Source of the DNA: Linyphia triangularis
Lineage: Eukaryota; Arthropoda; Arachnida; Araneae; Linyphiidae
Assembly: GCA_963978545.1 (NCBI GenBank)
Contig: OZ021729.1
Location: 8,728,001-8,792,000, forward strand
DNA: 64,000 nucleotides
Direction: 5' to 3'
The notes beneath the pieces are model-generated. The model was not told where the DNA came from and made no database searches. It worked only from the letters and a program-made list of their open reading frames with translations. The translations under genes and the position numbers were made by a program. Below are positions 31,583 to 43,989 of the stretch, in pieces. Each line of letters opens with the position of its first letter. Within the stretch, counting starts at the first letter, position 1.

Positions 31583-33143
31583 ATCATATTCTCTATTTCC
31601 TCTTCTCTCTCTCTAAATTCTTCTCTATATCTTCTTTTGTTTCTCTCAAAGTACGAGGAGAAGAATGTGGGAAAGCAAAAACAAATCATCTTCTGGTGGA
31701 AGTGAAAAAAAAAAAGTTTGTTTTTTTCTGGCTGTCTCACTTGTAGTCAACTAGAAGACACTACTTTAGGGCGGCTATGAGAGTTATAAAAAAAAAAAGC
31801 CCGGTTAAAAGTAACGCTGTGTGTGTTTTTTATAATCCAGTAGAAGGCAGAGAACAGAAGACTGTAGAGGATACTATAATATATATATAAGAAATATATA
31901 AATAAATATAACTAAAAGAAGGGGAAGAAGAGTTAGCTCCCAACAATATAGACTATAGAGATCATCGCTCTTTAGTGTTTTAGATCGTGGAACTACTACC
32001 TAATAACGATGCTGACAGATTTAAAAAAAAAAAATATATACTGAGGCAACTTATAATCACGTGTACATTTGTAAAGTGCTCAAAATAATTAAAAAAAAAA
32101 TCTATAAAGAAAGAGTGTCACGACTCTGCATATATATCAAAATGGTGAACTGTGGTGGACGCGCAGACACCTGTGACTTTTCAACTGTCTCTGGTGACCT
32201 AGGACAAACCTTCCTCGTGCGATCTCCTCCATTAGAGAGCAACAGTTTGCTACTAGCGGACGCATCGAGATTTTCTGACAACGAGTTATGCCAACAATTA
32301 TATAAAAAAAAAAAAATATTGAGAAGTTAACAAAAAAACTCCATGCCAAGTTCCTCTTCGCTTTTATTTTTCTCTCTTCGGGGCTCCGTGCGAATGAATG
32401 CTGAAGGGACAAAGAATGGAATGGAGACGACGTGGCAGGTAGCAAAGCCCCCTTTCGTAGAAAACTCACACCTGTCTTTCCCTTTCTGCAATCTTTGGCC
32501 GTATGACCAGTTTTTTTACAATTGAAACACTGTTAGCAAGACGTCGTTTGAAACGTTAGCTCTTAAAGTCCCCCTATTAAAGGAATAGTAAAGTGTGTAC
32601 AGATTTCCCCCGGCCTTCATGATCCTGTTAATTAGGATTTAGCTACAGAGGTCCTTGATTCGAGATAAGAATGCGTGGGAAAATAATATTCCATAGATTT
32701 GCTTTAACGCCCATTAGAGTGGGTAAACAAAGTAATAAATGTGTGCGAGGAAAGTATAATTTAAACTTTTCTACTGTCATTTAAATTGCAACGTTGAAAT
32801 GCTGTGTTGAGAAGCATCGGTTCCAACGAGGTGCGAGTCGAATAATTCAGGTAGAAGTTTTATATGATACTTTCATCAGTCATCTGATATTCTTCATCAA
32901 CGAAATACTTTCAAACGCGCGCAGCAACTATTAGCGTATGTAGCTTGTATGAATACATTGTTGATTGCTATAGAATTTTACCCAACTATATGCGCCTCGA
33001 AATCCGAAGCATTTAAAGTATTGGTTATAACAATAGCTTACATGGTAGATTGTTCGTAAGTGCAATGACTACGTCGCAAGCTCCGGTGGATGGAGCGGAA
33101 TTTAATTTACGAGTTAGGTCCTGAAAAGTCTTTCCGTAATAAA
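31583..33143 (+). other. PMCA: Probable PMCA 3' UTR
   Basis: No intron-like acceptor or further coding frame follows the TGA. AATAAA occurs at 31901, 32734 and 33138, each a possible polyadenylation signal; I cannot tell which is used. Several A-runs of 8-12 occur. A 110-codon minus frame (32137-32469) and an 89-codon plus frame (32061-32330) lie here and show no recognised domain. Confidence 0.55.
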
Positions 33144-35045
33144 ATTTATTTATTTAATCTAGAGCAAGATGGCAGAATATAGATACACGCATACAATTTA
33201 ACCTCAAGGAGAAAAATTATCAGAAAGAAGTTTAATTTCAATGAATTTTAGCTGAAGGTTTTAAAATTTTAGGAAAAATTTTTAAAAGAAGTTTCAAAAA
33301 AAGTACTTATTCTTTTTATTGAGAGTGAAATTCCTCAGGATAAAAAAATTGCTTGAATTTTGTGCTGAGGCAGATGATTTCTAAAATGATTTTATTTTTA
33401 CATTTTCTTAAGGTGGACAACTTTAAAAGCCTTTGAAAACGAAACATCGGCGCTCTATAACCGTAAATGGAAATCTGTAATTGGAACAAAACGATTTGTA
33501 TGAGTCATACTTTATAAAAACAAATTATCAAAAAAGGAGCAGTCTTTAGATTGTATATAAAATGAAATCTTAGCAATTTCTATTGTTAATAGAAACAAAA
33601 TTGAAATTAAATTATCAATGAAAAAAAATCGTAAGCTACGTTTCGAGGACTTCGTATTGTATAATACATCTTCGTCAAACATTAAACTTGCATAGTCATA
33701 GCATTTCTATTGTTGATTCATCCTAGCTATTTAAATAGTGAAATCGCTCGCTAACATGCTCTTTATGATGCATTCATGGGTGATTCATCATTTAGATATT
33801 TACATAGCTTTTATAGGTGACAGGTAATTTTTCCAAAAAAAAATTCTTTGATATTAAGATTTGCTAATTTGTATAAAACTTCTTATGGCAACAAGTTCAA
33901 GCGAGACTTTGTAAAAGTTATCCACCGTCTAGTATTACTAAAAGATAAAATTATCCTTATGGATTATCACGCAAAAATTACTAAAGATGATAACACACAA
34001 AGTTTTAACCACAATAATGAATCAAGAAGCAATTCAATAAAAAGATCGTTTACAACCATATGCAACAGAATGCAAAATTGTTACCAATTTTTAAAAAAGC
34101 AAACATAAATACTTTTCCCCATAAAATCATAGCGAAGGAATTAATCTGCAGAAGGTTCTGTAATGGACATGTTAGTTAAAGAAAGCCTCTAATGTGAGTG
34201 GGATTTAATCTCTAATCAAAGTAATCATGACGATTTTTCTAAGTGATAACAGTTGAAAAAAAAAATATTAAAAAATAAATATATTTCTATTGAGACCTTG
34301 ATGAAATTCTTGAACCACAAGAATTAAATGAATATACCAGTTCAAATTATTAAAATAGAAAATCGAGATCTACTCTTCAAGATATCGAAATACGATAGGA
34401 CACAATTGAATAATTAAAAGGCCACTCTTCGTAATTTTTGCCATATCGAAAGAATACCTAATTTACTCAAATCATCAAACTCAAATTTATGTGATGTCGA
34501 AAGACATAAAATACACAATACAATCGAAATTCACTCGTATTAATTTGGATGATATCAAAAATTGTTTCAAACAAGTTATCAAAATCAAATTTTTTATGAT
34601 GTCGTAAGAAGGTACGATTCTCTATTAATTAGATAAAAACAAAGTGCATTAGTACAGAGGGTAATCAAAATCAAATCTTCTTCTGGTTCTCCGTGATGTA
34701 GTTGGAAGATACGATTCATCGTGATATCGAAAGAGGATACGATTCTTCGTGAATTCGAAAACACAAAGCGCGACTAGCGTCGTCTCCATTCATTCTTTCT
34801 TTCCTCCATAATTTAACGACCAAAAGGAAGTAAAATTTTGTGTCCTCTTCTTCCGTTGTCACGGGACCATTCTGTGCGCCTTAGTTCCTGTTGAGTTTCC
34901 TTTTCCTTTTTGCATATGGAATGGGAATTTTATTTTATTCATTTGGTTGTATGTGTGTGTTTGTCTATTTACTGCAATTGCACTGGCGGCTTTCAATCAC
35001 ATGCATCCACTAAGTGTTCCCTAAACTGACATCTATGCAAGTACG
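33144..35045. other. Intergenic, nothing firmly recognised
   Basis: AT-rich. Around 34370-34780 a loose phrase recurs: GATATCGAAAGA, GATACGATTCTTCGTG, GATGTCGAAAGA, suggesting a decayed repeat. An 86-codon frame at 33848-34108 is lysine/asparagine-rich and unrecognised. Confidence 0.4.
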
Positions 35046-35299
35046 CTATTTCGGTGCTTATCGATTAAAAGGACCACTAAAACTTATCTTCTCCAACTGA
35101 ACTGAAAACCAAAACTTATCTTCTCCAACTAAACTGAAAACCAAAATTCAACGTCGCCAACCAAAAGAAACTTCGGCTGATTTGAAATTCAAACGTCGGA
35201 ACGCGTTGCGTTTCGCGCAGCCGCCATCTTGAATTGACGATCAAACACGGCTTGGCGAAGAAAGGTAGTTCTTTTAAACCGATAAGTACCGAAATTTCT
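35046..35299. mobile_element. MITE with inverted ends and internal duplication
   Basis: TATTTCGGTGCTTATCGATT at 35047-35066 faces TAAACCGATAAGTACCGAAA at 35275-35294. Just inside the left end a 34-bp phrase (AAAACTTATCTTCTCCAACT..) is repeated twice in tandem. The interior is GC-richer than its flanks. No ORF. Confidence 0.7.
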
Positions 35300-38200
35300 C
35301 TTTGACGAAAAATAATTGTTTGAATATGCATTCTGCTTGTATATAGTATTTCTGAGAGTACTTTTTTCTAATGATTGTGTGTATTGTTCCTCAGGAAATG
35401 TTCTCTGGTATTACTCGAGAATAGAATTTTTTTAAAACTCATTGTTAGTACTACTAAAGTTTTATGCGTCTTAAATATAAAGGCGTTCATATATTTCTTC
35501 TAACTTTTGGCTCCCCTAGCTAAAAATTCTAAATCATATGAAAAGCATTGAGAATGTATTTTAAAATAAACTGAGGATTGAGAAAATGTACATTTTTTGC
35601 TGATCATTGAGAGATTGAATGGATCAAGGCGTTTCCAAAAATTGAGTAAATTAGGTCGAAAGATTTCATCTTATATCATACTCATTGTTATATTATTTAT
35701 TATAAATCATATGATGAAGACGAGAGCAGTAAAGTATTACCAATAACGTGATAAAGATCATCGAATATATAAGCAATTCCTGTAGGTGGACGTTAGGTAC
35801 ATTTATCGAAAAACTACCCAGCTGTTTCAAAATGTCCTTTATTTATTGTTGAAACAATTATATGCAATTTCATTCAAGTTACTATACATGTCAAATGAAA
35901 ATCAGTCAGTCAGGAGACAAAGAGTTTCCAAGTTTCTTCCAAAGATCAAGACTACTTTTTCGTATTTGAAAGTTCGAATATTTAAAATGAACCTACGGTA
36001 GTATTTTAGCATATACGGTTGATTGTTGTTGTTTTCTAGTTTGGGGAACACTTACAGATAAAAGGATTTTGTTCAGTGATAAATTACGTGCAGGTTTTCA
36101 CTTTTTCACTTGGGAATAAAGAATATTGCATGGAGTACTATAACCTACGAGGTCTCGCAATCAATGAAATGCTAGTACAATGAACGTGTGTGTGCACTGA
36201 CACTTTAACTGGTATAAAATTAAATGAACTAAATCTTCGTTACCACGCTCTGAATAAGATACATTTACATTTCATTTTTAAGTACCTGTCATGCTGAGTT
36301 TCGATAGAGCTAATTATATATCACTGCCAATTTTTCTATTATCCTACGTAATGCCTGAGTACAAGATCTTGTGCATGTTTTAGTATAAATATTAACAAAT
36401 TTCTCTTCATTACTGCTGTATCTTTAAGTTCTGTTTTTGTGTGGTATTCAATCGTTTCTTCTATTTTTTACCAAGTAGCATTGTACCTAATGTTATCCCT
36501 ATTGTATCAACCAATGAAAAGGTTATCGTAAGATATTTCCCACCAAATGCGGAAGAATAGATTGCCATGTAGCGAGCCCAGTTTGCTTTGCTAAGTGGGA
36601 AAAACTTGGTGCGATATATCTCATGATAAAACTTGAATCTACCCTGTGTATTCGTGGCAAGCTATGCCATTTAAAGTGTTGTATCTTCTTATTGCATTTC
36701 CATTTCTTCCCACGACAAAATACGTCAGCCTTTGCACAATTATAAGATACTTTAATATTCACACTTATTTAGGGTTGTAAGTTTAAGACGATAGGATAGG
36801 TTACCAGAAAACTGCAATGGAGACATTCATGGAAATGGAGGGGACTCTATAAAGGGGTTTGATCGTAGTTTTAGATGCTTCCCAGTTTTACTTTCAGTGA
36901 GAAAATACAAGGTGGTCTGTAGGGAAAGCGCACTTTTACATAATTGGATGGATCACATTAAGACGAGTATTTTAAAATATTACAAAACATGTCTGATGAG
37001 TATATTGTCAAAAAATATTGGTTAAGCATGCAAAATCAGACCATTTCTTTTGTGGGAGACACTTGTAACATATCAAAGTTCACGTCTTAACAAGATCTAT
37101 TCGAATATGTAAAAACTACACTGCGAATCTAAGTGGACAAACTCTAAATATTGAGAAAAAAATCATTTTCTAATTACGCAAAGTCATTGTCTACATGTGT
37201 GAAAGAACACCTTGAGAAAATTATTTTTACCAAGCTTGCCTGATCTCAATAAATGGTGTCAGAGACCTATGCAATACGTGATTGCTCTTTATTATGTTCC
37301 AAATCCATTTCGGAAATACCTATTCCAAATACTTTCTCAGTACTCGGTTCATCTATAGTTTGTTCAATAGCTCTCTACTAAAGGTCGCTAGGGCATGTAA
37401 CACTATTATCTTGTTGTGTAAAAACACTGGTTAACTTATAAAATGCTGGTTTTAAAATGCTGGCCTCGTTAAAACGCTGGTTTCCGATACATAATAACAT
37501 TAATTCTAGAGAAGGGTACTCTTCATTAATCTTGCTGGCCATGGTATTGGATTACCCTTGTCTAAGAGTCAATTTGGTAGCATTTTATGCAAAGTCCGTA
37601 TGAACCAGTTCTCCAACAGTGTTCTACGCTCGGAGTAGAGTAAACTTTTAATTCTGATAACTAGTGGATCTCAATTGCACTCGTTTAATAACTTACACTG
37701 AACTCAATTTAGATACTGAGTTTTACAAACCCCGAACTTTCTCAATCACGAAGATCCTTTTTGTTACTGAATACATAGCAACTACTTTTGTTAATATGTT
37801 ACTAAGATGCGAAACGTATTCACCGTATAAGGTGCCCCCAGCAGACCATTTTCGGAATTTTGCTGAAGTCAGAAAAAGATTTTGTAAACTGACCAAAATA
37901 TTTTATCGACCGCGTTAAATTTTAAGTGCTTAAAAGTTAGATAACTTTTATTTTTTAATAATTTTAAGAAAAGATCTGTTATAAGAATAGTTTTAGTCTA
38001 CATAACATTAACTCCACTTTCTGATTTTATTCAAAATGCTTGACTAGTATTCTTTGTACTACGGTTGTTTTTTTACTAATTACAGATTTTACCTCACATA
38101 ATATGAATTTATGAGATAAAATAAATATATATGTATAATGAACACAAATTAATTTTTTGTTTTAAAGAGATGTTTTTAGACGTTAATAATAGCCAATAGT

Positions 38201-39480
38201 TTTGAAATAGTTTTATTCCTATTAATCTAATTATATCTAAATAAGCTTAATACTATTTCCACAAAATTAGAATGATTAGAAAAAAAATTAATTAAGGTAT
38301 ACATATACATTAGGAATTGTAAAATTTGACTCAAGTCTGCGTTTTTTTGTTTTAAAATATTCCCTAATTCATTACCTTTAAAATAATACCATTTTATTTC
38401 TGAGACTCAAATTACTTTTTAAATTACAGTAGGTTTTGTGAACCTGTTTTGTATCACGTTCATTAGTGTAGTAAACTTTAAACGCGTGTTCTGAAGAATG
38501 ACGTTTTGGTGTTATATGACTTTACGCCAACGGTGATAACTTCATAATAAATTATAAAATTTACAAAATTCTAATTTTTGTTCTGTAGACACAAGTTGTG
38601 AATGTGTTTCCAATTGAGAACCTAACTTATATTGTTATAAACACATTTTTTATGAATATTTTAATCTTAATTTTTTGTTAAAAACTTTGTATTTTTTTTA
38701 ACATTTTATTTTAAAATTTATAATTAAAGAAATATTGCAGCCAAATTCAAAATTCTCCATAGGAACATACGTCAATATAATATTTTTTATTAGCAATAAA
38801 AATCATACCTCTAAGTTAGTTACAAGTATATTTATGTATGTTCTAATAATGTCCTAATTAGTCACTTTAATTGCAATTAGCTGATTAAAAAATTGACGGA
38901 AGTAAAAAGCTTATATATATAAATGCATCATTTTTGATTCTGATATACTGCCAAAAAGTTTGAAATTATAACCTAAAAATTAAAGAAAATCATCTGAATA
39001 AGGAATTAGCACAAGTCAGGAAAATGAATATTTTTTGTATTTTCTAGTGTAATCCAACGGATATATTTGAGCAGCGCAATTATTATTTATCTTTATGCTT
39101 TCAGTGAATAAAAAATTGTGTTTGAAATCAAAGCAAAAGTCACGTGACCCAAAACGCATAAGAAACCGTGACGTAGTTACGCATAGATTCAGTCGAAAAT
39201 CCAAGGAGAAAAAGCCCTCCCTCCTCGTCTAGAGCAGATTTTAGACTGGTTCATCATCTGCGCATTGACGTCACACGCAAAAGTAGCTTTTTCCCGCCAA
39301 ATCGCCAAGTGAATAACTAAATATTTTTTTTAACTATCTATCCGAGCTCAAATTTTTAAAAGAATGGTATTGTTTTTCGTGATTTTTTTCTCTACTTTTA
39401 TTTAAAAATAAAACCAAAAAACGTGAAAGTTCCTCATTGTATATGTATACCTTAAAAAAAGGTGGGTGAATGCCCCTCAC
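35300..39480. other. Intergenic, no gene recognised
   Basis: A mostly AT-rich tract. A 79-codon minus frame (36523-36762, HSLPRIHRVDSSFIMRYI..) has coding-like composition but no known domain. 39100-39310 is locally GC-richer and contains CACGTGACC, GTGACGTAG and TTGACGTCA, possible CRE-like sites. Nothing else stands out. Confidence 0.4.
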
Positions 39481-40335
39481 GTTTATAATATCCAATGGGA
39501 TGTCTCCATTGCAGCAGGCTAGTCCGTTAAGCCTAATCCATGAGTTCTAATAGCAGTGGATCGTCCAAAGAAACGCATCGGGTAGCTGCATATGTTGCAG
39601 TGTGAGTGAGCATTTTCTACGGAGGGCCGCCAGTGTTGAATACAGATATTTATATATAAACAATCTTCTAGTAACTAATTTTAAGTTGTTGGATGTGTCC
39701 CATTTCTACGCTTCAGTGATGTCTACTATACAACGAGTTTCAAGCTTTGAAAGGTGGAAAAGTGTAAGTAGTTGAAAGTATGCCAAAAAAAAAGAATGGC
39801 CTGTTAATAAAGCTCTACTCTTACTTCTGTCCGGAGTCATTTATTTAATCTTTATTTATTATTTCTTTCGGAGTTTCTTTTCGTGGCGATCCCTTTTTTT
39901 TCTTCCTTTATTACAAAAATCAAAATTGATAAATGATTTACAAATTTAAAAGGAAATCCTAGTAATGATACCAGTACACTCTAACAAAGACAAGACGAGC
40001 CCCTGCAAGTATTTTTTTTTTTTTTCTTTTCTTTGTCTCAGTGGAAATGGAGGTAAATTTACGCGCTCCCTCTCGGGAAGATAAACAGACTTCAGATGGA
40101 GCCCGAGCGTAGGCGAGGCGAGATAGGCCGAGTCTGAGTGGAAGAAGCCGTGTGCATCAAATACATCTCCCAATCGCAGCAGCTCGTCTTGTCTCGTCGA
40201 TAGTGTACTAGTACCATAAGAATTGTAGCGGCACTACAATTCACGAAAAATAAATAAAATAACTCACCGTTTTTAATTCCTTGAAACGCCTTCAGGAAGT
40301 TCTACCGCAAAGCATGAACATGCAGAATTAAGTGC
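39481..40335. other. GC-richer segment upstream of a candidate exon
   Basis: Locally raised GC and CpG (for example 40050-40140, GAGCCCGAGCGTAGGCGAGG) and a perfect 9-bp hairpin GAATTGTAG-CGGCA-CTACAATTC at about 40219-40241. It could be a promoter or 5' UTR of the frame at 40336, but there is no direct proof. Confidence 0.25.
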
Positions 40336-40566
40336 ATGCTAAGCCAAGAACCGCCTAAATCAAATCGCAAGAATTCTGCCGTTCAAAATGGAAGTTACAA
40401 CGCGGCATTCCTAGTGAAACACCCACCAAAGAAAGTGTTGTCACTCGAACGAAAGGAAGCTAGTGCGTTTGAGTTCGATCATCGTGATCTGTGCTACAGC
40501 GTTTCTCACCAGTGTGCCGTATGGGTCGTGTTAAAATATCGCGTGCCCAAATTTCGAGATATGTAA
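40336..40566 (+). CDS. Possible short coding exon, weakly ABCG-like
   Basis: A 76-codon frame from ATG to TAA reads MLSQEPPKSNRKNSAVQNGS and later VKHPPKKVLSLERKEASAFE, then FDHRDLCYSV. The last part resembles the segment just before the first strand of the ABCG half-transporter nucleotide-binding domain (..IEFRDLSYTV..), and codon composition is unlike the AT-rich flanks. No Walker A exon is visible downstream, and I see no convincing donor site inside the frame. It may be a first coding exon of a gene running out of the window, a retro-fragment, or chance. Confidence 0.25.
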   Translation: MLSQEPPKSNRKNSAVQNGSYNAAFLVKHPPKKVLSLERKEASAFEFDHRDLCYSVSHQCAVWVVLKYRVPKFRDM

Positions 40567-40859
40567 ATATGGAACTGCATAAAAGCCACCGCAGGAAACT
40601 AGATTCTTCAGATGCCATCGTTCTGATGCCCCAGCAGTAGCTTCAAGCATGCCTTTAAAAGCGATGCTGGTTGAACAGATTTAAATTAATCGTTAATTGT
40701 AAATAGTTGTATATAAACTTGTAAATATAAAATTTAAGATTTAATTAAATTTCACGAATCAATTTAAACCTGTAGTAACTTTATTATGTAGCCGTCCATC
40801 TAACTACAGAATCATTCCCTTTACCCGTTATGATACAATTTTCTGGCCCATTGCATTTT

Positions 40860-41590
40860 CTGAAATTTTCAGCATAAGTAGTTTTGGCCTTCTAATTGTA
40901 TACATGTCAAACAGAATGTTAAAATTTTAATTAGTTATTTTTAATTAATTTTTTTTTTTTTACTAAGTGACTTTAAACAGAGATACAGCTCTGAAATTTT
41001 CAACATATGTAGTTTAGCATTCTAATTGGGCTTTTGAAAAAAAGAATGTTGAAATTTTAATTTACTTTTTAATTAATTTTTTTAATTAATTAATATATAT
41101 TTTGCAAAACGATTTCTAAAAAGGCTACAGCTCTGAAATTTTCAAAATAAGTAATTTTGACCTTCTAATTGGACTTTTGATAAACAGAATTTCAAATTTT
41201 TATTTAGTTCTTTTTTAATTAATTTTTTGTAATTAATACATATTTTACAAAACGATTTCTATTAAGGCTACAGCTCTGAAATTTTCAACATAAGTCGTTG
41301 TGTCCTTCTAATTAGACTTTTAAAAAACAGAACTTTAACATTTTATTTGTTTTTTAATTAATTTTTTTTAATATAAAACAAATATTTTACAAAACTATTT
41401 CTAATTGGGCTACAGTTCTGAAATTTTCAATACAAGTAGTTTTGGCCTTCTAATTGAACTTTTGACAAAAAAAATTTAAATTGTTTTTCAATTAATATTT
41501 TCACAAAAAGCGACTTCTAATAGGCCTAGAGTTCTGAAAGTTTCTAAATAAGTGTATTCGCCTTCCAATTTTGCTTTCCACAAACACGTG
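40860..41590. repeat. About 140-bp minisatellite, six units
   Basis: CTGAAATTTTCA landmarks at 40860, 40991, 41133, 41276, 41418 and 41533 (the last as CTGAAAGTTTC) are each followed by AAGTAGTTTTGGCCTTCTAA and an AATTAATTTTTTT tract. It leads directly into the Helitron-like segment. Confidence 0.85.
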
Positions 41591-41594
41591 ATAC

Positions 41595-42385
41595 AATAAT
41601 CTTAAAGGGGTGTTGTATTATTGTATTAACGGGATATTAACGGGGTTATTTTGTTTCTCTATTAAAGCTTTAAGTAGCAATTAGATTTTAGTGAGTGAAG
41701 CGAACTTATGCTTACGCAGCAATGAACCTTTCAGCGAGTGAAGCGAGCCTATGTTTGAATAGCAATGAACCTTTCAATGAATGAAGTAAGCCTGTGCTTA
41801 TGTGTCAAGGAACTTTTCAGCGAACGAAACGAGCTCGATTTTGCGTAGCGGTGAACCTTCCTATGAGCGAAGAGCCAAAATATGGGACCTATCAACACCT
41901 CCTATACTCTACGAAGCCTCAGTACACGTCATAGCGCGAGTGGTCACGTGGCTCACTGTAGGCCGACTTTGTGGAACTCAACCAACAGGTTTTACACAAG
42001 CGGTGGTGTAGTTCAGTGTAAAAGCACGCTATCGTTATGTAGGTTTGAAAATATTACCACTATGTATTAAATACGTAGCTCTGCTACATCGTCAATCCAT
42101 GCCATTAAAATTAACTATTTCAAGATGCCATTAAAGTGCGTCGTTCCCAATTGCATGGGAAATTATAAAAATGACCCCTAAGTGTTGGTTTTTCGGTTCC
42201 CAGGCGCAGGCGAAGAAGAGAGTACTGGAAGAATATTGATTGTACGAGTGTTGGTTGTACGAGAGTATAGAAGGTGTTGAACCTATACACCAATAACGGA
42301 TTTCCGCAACGCGAGGCCTCACAGCTAGCTAAAATATTGAACATGTAAAAATTTCGTAGCGAAGCACGGGTATTCAGCTAGTTGA
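41595..42385 (+). mobile_element. Helitron-like non-autonomous element
   Basis: The segment holds about 3.5 units of a 52-bp repeat (AGCGAGTGAAGCGAGCCTAT, CAATGAACCTTTCA) at 41690-41870 and ends TTTCGTAGCGAAGCACGGGT then ATTCAGCTAG. As I recall, such GCGAAGCACGGGTA..GCTAG tails are typical of Helitron/Helentron 3' ends. A second copy of the 5' part, inverted, lies at about 56340-56560 (GTTGTATTATTGTATTAA and AAGCGAGTCTGAG on its minus strand). Assignment is by end-motif resemblance only. Confidence 0.5.
42125..42240 (+). pseudogene. THAP domain fragment, broken
   Basis: MPLKCVVPNCMGNYKNDP, a stop at 42179-42181, then VLVFRFPG, matches the start of a THAP zinc finger: C-x4-C near the N-terminus and the FRFP core. 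In the +1 frame RRREYWKNI continues it as in ..RRKKWIKAI... The later Cys and His of the C2CH finger are missing. THAP domains head P-element-type transposases and many host proteins, so this is probably transposon debris or captured DNA within the Helitron-like segment. Confidence 0.7.
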
Positions 42386-43985
42386 ATAATATAATATATA
42401 TGTTCAGGTTATGATTTGTCACCAGACCTCCCAGCTACACGAAACGTGTAGCTGGATCGCTTTTCAAATCGTTTCACTATCCCTCTCAGCAATAGAACAC
42501 AATATCTAACTTCCAGAAGAATAATTCCTCAATCTTAAGACGCAGGCTGCGCACAGGACTGTCAACTCGCGTCAATAAACAACTGAATTCCCGTCAATAT
42601 CATTTAACTGTCACCTCCAAGTTGATTGAAGACGCCCTCTTTTCTTATACATAGTGATTTGGCCCAATTACGATATGAGAGTTTTTACTTGCTTGTAATG
42701 ATTTTAACAGCACAGATTTTATAACGGCAAATAAAGGTTTTAACAGCAAAATTGCTTTCGAGTTGCTTTATCAATACAGTCCCATTCCGTGTTGAGAAAA
42801 ATAAATGCTATGGCTCGGTGGACCATTTTGTTGACGCTGGAACATTGATTTTTCTCAACACGGAATGGAAAGCAACTTGAAAGTAATCGATGTCTCAAAC
42901 AGGAGATCTTCTTGAAAACTGTCTGAAACTCGAACATTGCTCTCAAATACATTTTTTTTTTTTTTTTTTTTTAATAAACATGCAACGAAACATATAGTTT
43001 TACTCCCAATTCTTTCTTATTCATAAAATATTTCATTTTTAAAATTGTGATTCAACGTTTCAGAACTTCCAGTATATTTAATCCAGCTTTTGACAAGATT
43101 TGTAAAAGAGATACTTGTAGCAAGGATCGCTTTTCAAATCTGTAAAAATGTCCAGTTTACAACGTTCCACATCGTGATTAACCAATGTCGAGAGATATTG
43201 GCCAGCATTGTTTTGATACTTGGGTAGTGTAATAATTTGATGAAAGCAATAGTTGCCAAAATATTAATTCAAAACTAATGACATTATTAGAAAAGATGAA
43301 GGTAGTAATGCACTCAATTTCTATATTAATTTAACAAAAATTAAAATATTTGTTTTGAAAATAAAATTTTTAAATACAGGTTTTTGTGTCTCCTACTATA
43401 AATGAGCGTTTGCAAACTAAGAAAATACTTTGCAGACAAAAACCAAGTTATTAGCCCATGAAATTTGTTTTTTATGCGATTTCGTTATTGCTGTTACAAA
43501 AAGTTTCGTAAGTTTTGCAACAGTTTTTGGCAGACATTGTATTTGAAAATTATTTCATTTAAGTTCAAGACGATAAAAATAATGGGAAGCACTCTAATTG
43601 CACCAGTTTAAAACCTGTAGCAATCAACAAATCAAACAATTTGGCACATGGAAACTATTGTACTTTGTACATATTTTAATGTTTCTAATTGTGTTTTTGT
43701 ACGAAAATAATGTATGCTAATTCTAACATGCAAGGGAAATTCACTCCTTAAGATATAATATTCCTTCCTCCTTCAAATAAAATATTGAATTATAAACTTA
43801 ATATTATAACATTCGTGTTAAGTATGTCGCCAAACTTTTCAACTTGCCAATATTTTTCTAAGAAAAAAACTTAAATTGAATGGTTATTTGTCGTTAACCA
43901 AAATGGCGGCCACAATAGTCTCTTTCAGATGGTTCAATCGACTGGGATCACCACTAGAACTTCATCCACTTGTGCTGGAACGTTT
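42386..43985. other. Intergenic with a long hairpin
   Basis: At 42753-42891 CATTCCGTGTTGAGAAAAAT (42782-42801) is perfectly mirrored by ATTTTTCTCAACACGGAATG (42848-42867), extended outside by CTTTCGAGTTGCTTT against AAAGCAACTTGAAAG. It is followed by a T-run at 42951-42972. A segment at 42433-42520 matches 9735-9815. The rest is AT-rich without features. Confidence 0.6.
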
Positions 43986-43989
43986 CATC

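Noticed and set aside
32061..32469. 89-codon plus and 110-codon minus ORFs after the PMCA stop
   Set aside because: They overlap on opposite strands within the likely 3' UTR, with no domain and no splice or promoter context.
41998..42045. tRNA-like GGTGTAGTTCAGTGTAAAAG
   Set aside because: Only an A-box-like stretch is present; there is no B box or acceptor pairing.
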